DNA of 64,000 bases from Bradyrhizobium barranii subsp. apii (GTDB taxonomy: Bacteria; Pseudomonadota; Alphaproteobacteria; Rhizobiales; Xanthobacteraceae): positions 6,508,501-6,572,500 of the forward strand of contig NZ_CP096255.1 in the NCBI RefSeq assembly GCF_011516635.5, read 5' to 3'. Below, in pieces: positions 58,298-64,000 of this stretch. The notes beneath the pieces are model-generated. The model searched no databases. It worked only from the letters and a program-made list of their open reading frames with translations, and was not told the origin of the DNA. How positions within the stretch are numbered: the stretch's first letter is position 1; each line of letters opens with the position of its first letter. The position numbers and the translations under genes were made by a program.

Positions 58298-59005
58298 TCA
58301 GTAGCGCGAGGCCGCCGGTCCGCCCCAGCCGAAGCGGTAGTTCACACCGACCTTGACGGTATGCTCGTCCTCCCGGCCCCGGACGCCGACGACGTCGGCC
58401 GGACCGGAGGTGAAAGTCGTGCTGCCAAAGTTGTAATACTGGTACTCGGCCTTGGCCGACCAGCTCGGTGCGAACATGTATTCGAGGCCGGCACCGACAG
58501 TATAGCCGTCCTTGTTGTTGCCAGTGGCGGTGAAGGGCTGCGCCACGCCGGCGACATTGACGCCGAGGCCGCCATTACGCCAAGCGTAACCGCCCTTGGC
58601 ATAGACCAGCGCCGGTCCCCAGGTGTAGCCGATGCGGCCCGTCACCGACCCGAGCTGGTCGGTGTTGGACGTCACCTGCGTCCCCAGCGGGAACGTGACA
58701 CCGTTGTTGTTGGTCGGCAGCCAAGAGTACTGGGCCTCGATACCCACCACCCAATTGGGCGCGAACTGGTAGTCGAAGCCGCCCTGCACGCCGCCCAGGA
58801 AGCGGGCGTCGCTCGACTGGAAGCTGCTGTCACCGGCGAACGCGCCGCCGACATGGCCGCCGATGTAGAAACCGGTCCAATTGTAGATCACCTGCGGCGG
58901 CGTATAGGCGGGCGCCTTGGTATAGGTGCGCGGCTGCATGTCGGCCGCGGCGGCCGGTGCAACCAGCGCCAGCAGAGCAACGGCGCCCAGCAGAATCGTC
59001 TTCAT
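58298..59005 (-). CDS. Outer membrane beta-barrel protein
   Basis: 235 residues from ATG at 59005 (GGGGATGATC upstream; ATG at 59011 lies too close to it). Signal peptide 1-20 (ending AAAA). VIYNWTGFYIGGHVGGAF is the family start, with strands such as FDYQFAPNWVVGIEAQYSWL and AKAEYQYYNFGSTTF. It ends GGPAASRY with an aromatic last residue. Probably an abundant surface porin-like protein. It is followed by a strong terminator. Confidence 0.9.
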   Translation of the reverse strand: MKTILLGAVALLALVAPAAAADMQPRTYTKAPAYTPPQVIYNWTGFYIGGHVGGAFAGDSSFQSSDARFLGGVQGGFDYQFAPNWVVGIEAQYSWLPTNNNGVTFPLGTQVTSNTDQLGSVTGRIGYTWGPALVYAKGGYAWRNGGLGVNVAGVAQPFTATGNNKDGYTVGAGLEYMFAPSWSAKAEYQYYNFGSTTFTSGPADVVGVRGREDEHTVKVGVNYRFGWGGPAASRY

Positions 59006-59292
59006 GATCATCCCCGTTCTTTCAAATTCGACACTCAGGAAACAACGTGGCGTGAATTAGGTTGCTTCGCGGCGATGCCGGAACGTTGATCGTCTGTCAC
59101 TGTGACGGGGTGGCAACAACGCGATTTTGTTCCGTCACACCTGCTCGCACCGACTGTTTTCGTCGTCTGCGCAAGGCGGGCTGTAACGATCTGTCGCAAG
59201 GCAAACCAGCCCCGTTCAAAGCTCGCCAAATTGTGATCCAGCGGCTCCGGCGGCCCCTGTCCTAGCACCTGCCGATGAAGGCCGGCTTTGCG

Positions 59293-59727
59293 CTACCGCG
59301 CCATCTTTTCCAGTTCCGGAAAGGGTGCGTAAACCGCACCGGCGCAGAGCTCGCCGGCGCGATCGACGATGCGGGCGCCCCGCCCGTTGACGAAGACGGC
59401 GGCCCGTTCGCGCATGCCCTTGTAGCTGCCGTCGGTCTCGCGTGGCGTGAAGTGCAGGCAGGCAACGTAGAACCGCCGTCCGCCGATCTCGCGCAGCACC
59501 GGATCGGCCATGGTGGCCTCGCGCACGCCGACGGGATTGTTGAGGTAAGCGCGCATCAAGGCCAGCGTGTCACTGCGAAAATTGTCGGGGAACGGCTGCG
59601 GCCCTCCCGCCTGGGTCCCCTCCATCAGGGATGGACGATCACCGTCGCTGCCGAAACATGCCGCGAGCGCCAGCGGCAAGACCAGAACCAACGCCAGGAT
59701 CACCGCACGCTTCGCCAATCGCCCCAC
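59293..59727 (-). CDS. Predicted lipoprotein, hypothetical
   Basis: 144 residues from GTG at 59727 (GGAGAG upstream; a longer frame reads low-complexity basic sequence). Signal with lipobox LALAAC, Cys24. The mature region includes SDTLALMRAYLNNPVGVREA, FYVACLHFTPRETDGSYKGM and AGAVYAPFPELEKMAR. Anchored to the periplasmic side of a membrane. Function unknown. Confidence 0.75.
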   Translation of the reverse strand: MGRLAKRAVILALVLVLPLALAACFGSDGDRPSLMEGTQAGGPQPFPDNFRSDTLALMRAYLNNPVGVREATMADPVLREIGGRRFYVACLHFTPRETDGSYKGMRERAAVFVNGRGARIVDRAGELCAGAVYAPFPELEKMAR

Positions 59728-59938
59728 AGGCCACGCTCTCCGCTCGATCAGACTCGGAGGATGTTCTAGCTCCAAGGTTGCACGAAGGGAATTCGCCCTG
59801 CTCGTAGGCTGCGCAAATAACGCACCGCCCCGCCGCCGGCGCCTGCGCTTTCGCGCTGACGCCGAGACGACGGGCCGGGCCTGAATTCCGCACGCGGCGG
59901 CGGGCAATGCCAGGGATGCCGCCGCGCCGGATCAGTCG

Positions 59939-60307
59939 TTAGCTGCGCTTGTCGATGGCCGCCGGCTTGGTCATGTCAGGCTGCGCCTTCAGCGACTTCT
60001 TGGCCGACAGATGCTTGTTGTGGTGGCGATGCGTGCGCACGGCCTTATGCTCGTCGGGCGTGACCGCGGCATTGGCGTTCATCGCCTTCGACTTGGTATC
60101 CACCTTGGCGTCCGCCTTGACGTCGGCGGCCTTCGTGTCGGCCTTGACGCCGGCCTCGGGTTTCGCGGCGGTGGTCGACAACTTGGTCTGGCTCTGGTCC
60201 GCCTTGATCACCGGCGCGGTCGTGGTGGTCTTGCCGGCTTCAGCGGCGAAGGCCGGGGCTGCGATTACGGAAGCGGCGAGCAAGGCTGCGGAAATGGTCT
60301 TCAACAT
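59939..60307 (-). CDS. Secreted Lys/Ala-rich protein with His cluster
   Basis: 122 residues from ATG at 60307 (AAGAGGAGACC). Signal peptide about 1-21 (ending AFAA). The mature protein is Lys/Ala/Thr rich with repeats of VKADTKAADVKADAKVDTKS and a His-rich spot THRHHNKHLS that could bind metal. Low complexity; no family recognised. Upstream 60310-60558 has no clear gene. Confidence 0.7.
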   Translation of the reverse strand: MLKTISAALLAASVIAAPAFAAEAGKTTTTAPVIKADQSQTKLSTTAAKPEAGVKADTKAADVKADAKVDTKSKAMNANAAVTPDEHKAVRTHRHHNKHLSAKKSLKAQPDMTKPAAIDKRS

Positions 60308-60558
60308 GGTTGGTCTCCTCTTGGAAGGATCTTGAGGCGGCGCCCTCTCGCCTACTCTTCGATCGTGGGTGGGAGCCTAGGCGGCGTGCACTGAACCCAA
60401 TCTGAAGCCCGTCGCAGGCTTCTGTTCATCTCGATGACAAGTTTGTCATCTGCGGAGGGGCGAATAGATCGTGCGAAGCGGGAATGTTTTTGCCCGCTGG
60501 GTGTTCCGGTCTTTGGGCAATCGTGTAGGATCGCCACGTTCCATACGGGAGAAGATAG

Positions 60559-61101
60559 ATGCGCAAACTTTCCATGCTTCTGGTACCGGGGCTTGTCTCG
60601 ATGGCGTTGGCCGCCGGACCGATGCTGACCAGCGCCTACGCCGCGGGCAGCGACGAGCCCTCGCCGCCGCCAAAGTCGGACAGCTCGGCCAAGAAGGGGA
60701 AGAAGAAGAGCTCCTCCATCAGCGATCCCAAATTCCTCGCGGCCTATCGCACCGCCTACACCACGATCTACGACGGTCACGACTACACGAGCGCGATCGG
60801 CCAGCTGAAGTCGCTCGAGCGCGACGACGTCGCCGACGTCGCCAATTTGATCGGCTACTCCTATCGCAAGCTCGGCGACTACCAGTCGTCCAAGGTCTAT
60901 TACGAGATCGCACTGAAGGACGATCCGAACCACGTCCGCACCTGGCAGTATTACGGCCTCTGGCAGCTCGAGCAGGGCAACCGCGAACAGGCGCAGTACC
61001 ACCTGAACAAGATCGCCTCGCTCGCCGGCACCGACAGCTCCGAGTATCGCTCGCTCGCCGCCGCGCTCGACAAACCGACCGGCGCGACGCTCGTCTACTG
61101 A
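60559..61101 (+). CDS. Secreted TPR-like protein
   Basis: 180 residues. Signal peptide about 1-28 (ending SAYAAG). A Ser/Pro/Lys linker follows, then helical repeats of the TPR kind (YTTIYDGHDYTSAIGQLKSL, IGYSYRKLGDYQSSKVYYEI and TWQYYGLWQLEQGNREQAQY). Family knowledge: such domains bind other proteins. Periplasmic role, partner unknown. A strong terminator follows. Confidence 0.83.
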   Translation: MRKLSMLLVPGLVSMALAAGPMLTSAYAAGSDEPSPPPKSDSSAKKGKKKSSSISDPKFLAAYRTAYTTIYDGHDYTSAIGQLKSLERDDVADVANLIGYSYRKLGDYQSSKVYYEIALKDDPNHVRTWQYYGLWQLEQGNREQAQYHLNKIASLAGTDSSEYRSLAAALDKPTGATLVY

Positions 61102-61124
61102 GACATCGCATCCTCGAACGAAAC

Positions 61125-61162
61125 GAACGGGCACAACCTCGGGGTTGTGCCCGTTCCGCTTT
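61125..61162 (+). terminator. Rho-independent terminator
   Basis: GAACGGGCACAACC and its complement GGTTGTGCCCGTTC with a TCGG loop, then CGCTTTCT. A 14-bp perfect stem, 23 bases after the TPR gene stop. Confidence 0.8.
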
Positions 61163-61210
61163 CTCGGTTAGCCTCTCGCATCAAGTGCTCCCCTCGCAAA
61201 TTGGTGCGCA

Positions 61211-62599
61211 ATGGATACGTGGCTGCGATCCGCGATCGACTACATCGGCTCCTGGATCGAATTCCAACAGACGACATTCCAACAGCCCGGCGTCATCGTC
61301 GCATTTGCCCATCGCGGCGAAATCGTCGCCGAGCACGCCTTTGGTCTTGCCAATCTCGACACCGGCGAAAAACTCACCCCGCGCCACCGCTGCCGCATCG
61401 CCTCGCACTCGAAGAGCTTTACCTCCGCCGGCATCATGAAGCTGCGCGACCAGCGCAAGCTCAGGCTCGACGACACGGTCGGCCAACATGTCGGCGGCCT
61501 GCATCCGCGCGTCGCCGAGACGACGATTGCGCAGGTGCTCTCGCACAGCGCGGGGCTGACGCGCGATGGCGCCGATTCCGGGCAGTTCATCGACAACCGT
61601 CCCTATCTCAACGCCAGGGAGTTGCTCGCGGAATTGAAGCTGCCGACCGCGATCGAGCCGGGGACGCGCTTCAAATACTCCAACCACGGCTTTGGCCTGC
61701 TCGGCCTCGTCATCGAAGCCGTGTCGAAGGAGCCCTACTCCGCCTGGATCAAGCGCGAGATCATCGAGCCCGCAGGCCTGCGCGAGACTGAGCCGGATGC
61801 GCCGCTTCCCAAGGGCGCATCGTTCGCGCGCGGCCACACGCGAAAAGTGCCCGTGGGCGAGCGTTGCGTGATCCCCGGCGACAATCCGACGCACGCGATG
61901 GCGTCCGCTACGGGCTTCGCCGCCACCGCCGGCGATACGGCCCGCTTCTTCGCGCAGCTTGCGCCCAACGCCAGGAAGAGCGTGCTCTCAGTCGCAAGCC
62001 GCCGCGAAATGACCCGGCATCACTGGCGCATCCCGCAGAGTTTCGAGGCCTATTACGGCCTTGGCATCAACGCCGGCAAAACCGACGGCTGGGACTGGTT
62101 CGGCCATGGCGGCCATTTTCAGGGTTACATCTCCCGGACCTGCTCCATCCCCGCTTGCGAGCTCGCGATCAGCATCCTCAGCAACTCCATCGACGGCGCG
62201 GCGCCGTTCTGGATGGACGGCGCGATGCAGATCCTGCGCGTGTTCAGAACTCGCGGCGCACCCGACCGCCGCGTGCGCGACTGGACCGGCCGCTGGTGGA
62301 CGATCTGGGGCGCAACCGATCTCGTCCCCGCGGGCAACCGCGTGCTGGTCACCAATCCGCAGTTCATCAATCCGTTCATGGATGCCGCCGAGATCGAGGT
62401 CACCGGCCGCGACACCGGCAAGCTCGCCTGGGCTGCCGGCTATTCCAGCCACGGCGAGCCGGTGCGCCGCGTCCGCGACAAGCGCGGCAAGGTCAGCGAC
62501 GTCTGGATCGCCGGCGCCAATATCAAGCCGGAGCGTGTCGTGGCGCGCGAGATCGCGCGGAGATATCCGCCGCGCAAGCGGCGGCCTACTCTCGGATGA
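61211..62599 (+). CDS. Serine hydrolase, class C beta-lactamase-like
   Basis: 462 residues. Catalytic S-x-x-K is SHSK in RIASHSKSFTSAG (about 65-72). The second motif Y-x-N is YSNHG. The third region is FGHGGHFQGYISRT, where HGG takes the KTG place. No signal peptide is evident. A C-terminal domain from about 350 resembles those of esterase or D-aminopeptidase-like members (RDWTGRWWTIWG). Resistance activity is not implied. It is tail-to-tail with the S10 peptidase gene, overlapping by 14 bases. Confidence 0.9.
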   Translation: MDTWLRSAIDYIGSWIEFQQTTFQQPGVIVAFAHRGEIVAEHAFGLANLDTGEKLTPRHRCRIASHSKSFTSAGIMKLRDQRKLRLDDTVGQHVGGLHPRVAETTIAQVLSHSAGLTRDGADSGQFIDNRPYLNARELLAELKLPTAIEPGTRFKYSNHGFGLLGLVIEAVSKEPYSAWIKREIIEPAGLRETEPDAPLPKGASFARGHTRKVPVGERCVIPGDNPTHAMASATGFAATAGDTARFFAQLAPNARKSVLSVASRREMTRHHWRIPQSFEAYYGLGINAGKTDGWDWFGHGGHFQGYISRTCSIPACELAISILSNSIDGAAPFWMDGAMQILRVFRTRGAPDRRVRDWTGRWWTIWGATDLVPAGNRVLVTNPQFINPFMDAAEIEVTGRDTGKLAWAAGYSSHGEPVRRVRDKRGKVSDVWIAGANIKPERVVAREIARRYPPRKRRPTLG

Positions 62600-64000
62600 G
62601 AGCCTCGACCTCGCTCCGAAACGCCTGCCGCGAGCCGTCGCGCGAATAGAACATGTGACCGCCGGGATAGACGACGAACTTGACCCGCTGCGTCGCGAAC
62701 GCCGGGAGCTGGTCGAGCACCCGCTTCGATCCGAAATAGGGCGTGGCGAGATCGAACAGGCCGTGCGCGACCAGCACGTTCAGCTTTCCGTCGGTGGCGA
62801 GGATCTGGCGCAGCTCCGATACCGACTGCGGCGGGTTGATGCCGCGGCCGAAATCCCAATTGCCCTCGACGGCGCCGTTGAGGACTTCGTAGGAGCCATC
62901 CGGCCGCCAGTTGAGCTTGCGCGTGAGAACATCGACGGCCGCACTCGTCAGCGGCGCCTGGAGCGCATCGCCCGAGGGATCGCCGAACCGGGAGCTGCTC
63001 GAATCCGGATAGGGATCATAGCCTCGCACCGAGGCGTCGTATCGCCCCGTCACCTTGCCGTTCTTGCGGTCGAACTCGCGGCGGAATTCACCGACGTCGA
63101 AACGGCCGGCGAGCCGACGGCTCACGGCCTGGTCGATCCCGGTGAGCTCGGCGACCTTGTCGGCAAGGCGATTGGTGGCCTCCTTGTCCGCCTCGCCCTT
63201 GACGAGGTCGGCCAGGAATTCGCCCCGCGCGTAAGCCTCGACGTCGGCGAGATCGGCGCGCTTGACCGGCCCCTTGGCTTCGCGCGCCACCGCGACATAG
63301 CTCGGCAGCGTCGCGACATATTGCAGGAGGCTGGTGCCGGTGAACTCGCGGAAGTCCAGGAGCGGCGACACCAGGATCAATCCCCTGACGCCGACGCCAT
63401 GCTGGAGCTGCAACTGGCGCACGACCTTCGGCCCGCGAATGCCGCCATAGCTTTCGCCGCCGACATATTTCGGCGAGGTCAGCCGGTCGTGCTTCTCCAG
63501 CCAGCGGCGGATCACGAGCGCGATCGAATTGACGTCGCCGTCGACGGAGTAGAAGGACTTGCGCGCGTCCTCGCCACTGGCGACGAAACGGCTGTAGCCG
63601 GTGCTGACGGGATCGATGAAGACGAGATCGGTGAAGTCGAGCCACGTCTCCGCGTTCGGCTTCACCTCGGGTGAGGCGGACGGCGACAGGGCTTCGCCAT
63701 CAAGCGGCAGCCGCCACGGCCCCGCAGCGCCGAACTGGAGCCATGCCGAGGACGCGCCGGGACCGCCGTTGAACAGGAACGTCACGGGGCGCGTCGCGCG
63801 GTCGGCACCATCGAGCTCATAGGACGTATAGGCGATGTCGGCGAGCGGCTCACCCTTGCCGTCGAACACGCGGATCGAGCCGGCAGTCGCGGTGAAGTCG
63901 AGTGCGCGGCCCGGCAGATCGAGCGTCTGCTTCGTGGTCGAATCCGACGGAAGTCGATGCGGCTCGGCGGCGGACGTTGAACCCTGTGATGCGCCTGGCG
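62586..64000 (-). CDS. S10 family peptidase (serine carboxypeptidase-like), N-terminus off the window
   Basis: The frame is open to the right edge. Readable from PGASQGSTSAAEPHRLPSDS and DLPGRALDFTATAGSIRVFD; the GTG at 63869 is internal, not the start. Family motifs: FLFNGGPGASSAWLQFGAAG (oxyanion region), GGESYGGIRGPKV with the nucleophile Ser, an Asp in VAHGLFDLATP, and His in YPGGHMFYSRDG. It cleaves C-terminal residues in other organisms; bacterial members are exported. The substrate is unknown. Confidence 0.92.
   Translation of the reverse strand, partial: PGASQGSTSAAEPHRLPSDSTTKQTLDLPGRALDFTATAGSIRVFDGKGEPLADIAYTSYELDGADRATRPVTFLFNGGPGASSAWLQFGAAGPWRLPLDGEALSPSASPEVKPNAETWLDFTDLVFIDPVSTGYSRFVASGEDARKSFYSVDGDVNSIALVIRRWLEKHDRLTSPKYVGGESYGGIRGPKVVRQLQLQHGVGVRGLILVSPLLDFREFTGTSLLQYVATLPSYVAVAREAKGPVKRADLADVEAYARGEFLADLVKGEADKEATNRLADKVAELTGIDQAVSRRLAGRFDVGEFRREFDRKNGKVTGRYDASVRGYDPYPDSSSSRFGDPSGDALQAPLTSAAVDVLTRKLNWRPDGSYEVLNGAVEGNWDFGRGINPPQSVSELRQILATDGKLNVLVAHGLFDLATPYFGSKRVLDQLPAFATQRVKFVVYPGGHMFYSRDGSRQAFRSEVEALIRE

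Noticed and set aside
61211..62599. An antibiotic resistance beta-lactamase
   Set aside because: The fold is class C-like, but there is no signal peptide, an extra C-terminal domain is present, and HGG replaces KTG; an esterase or peptidase role is more likely.

Overview
The window looks like chromosomal DNA of a Bradyrhizobium-type alphaproteobacterium (order Hyphomicrobiales). This rests on the GC-rich composition, the families encoded (MHS and MFS carriers, CaiB/BaiF CoA-transferase, BKACE, Omp25/RopB-like barrels, many small secreted proteins rich in Gly, Tyr or Lys), and several families of dispersed palindromic repeats that I recognise from Bradyrhizobium intergenic regions. No database search was possible, so the genus is an inference.

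Layout. 1-10 kb: a truncated histidine phosphatase, an SDR dehydrogenase, a DUF1772/TetR divergent pair, an ArgE-type deacylase, a LysE exporter, and an acyl-CoA cluster (APH-fold kinase-like protein and acyl-CoA dehydrogenase, divergent from a TetR regulator), then RidA and a CaiB/BaiF CoA-transferase. 12-24 kb: a uniform minus-strand block with a polar amino-acid-type ABC importer (binding protein, two permeases, ATPase; starts overlap), two FAD amine/amino-acid oxidases, an MHS symporter, a BKACE-type beta-keto acid cleavage enzyme and an MFS carrier, with a divergent IclR regulator. It reads as an uptake-and-oxidise module for a nitrogen-containing compound of unknown identity. 24-25.2 kb: gene remnants, tRNA-Gly, and a short transcription unit for a 14-residue peptide with a Shine-Dalgarno stretch complementary to the whole 16S 3' tail. 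25-41 kb: hybrid histidine kinase with a divergent periplasmic protein, small membrane proteins, UvrD-like helicase, amidohydrolase, GAF/MFS/LysR locus, flavin monooxygenase, GIY-YIG protein next to tRNA-Tyr, RlmB-like methyltransferase and secreted proteins.

41.4-50.3 kb is the accessory region: an intact IS256-family element (8-bp target duplication) in the 3' end of a small secreted-protein gene, an IS5-family element (TTA duplication) at the tip of an IS1380-family element, a second near-identical IS1380 copy, and a small tRNA-Thr-bounded island. A 41-bp copy of the tRNA-Thr 3' end lies about 3.8 kb downstream. The island carries a TerC-like protein, an IS-truncated membrane protein and three tiny membrane or secreted proteins, but no integrase.

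50-64 kb returns to ordinary chromosome: GFA protein, cytochrome-PQQ propeller dehydrogenase, two methyltransferases, a chemotaxis receptor, many small envelope proteins, an outer membrane barrel, a TPR protein, a class C beta-lactamase-like hydrolase and a truncated S10 peptidase.
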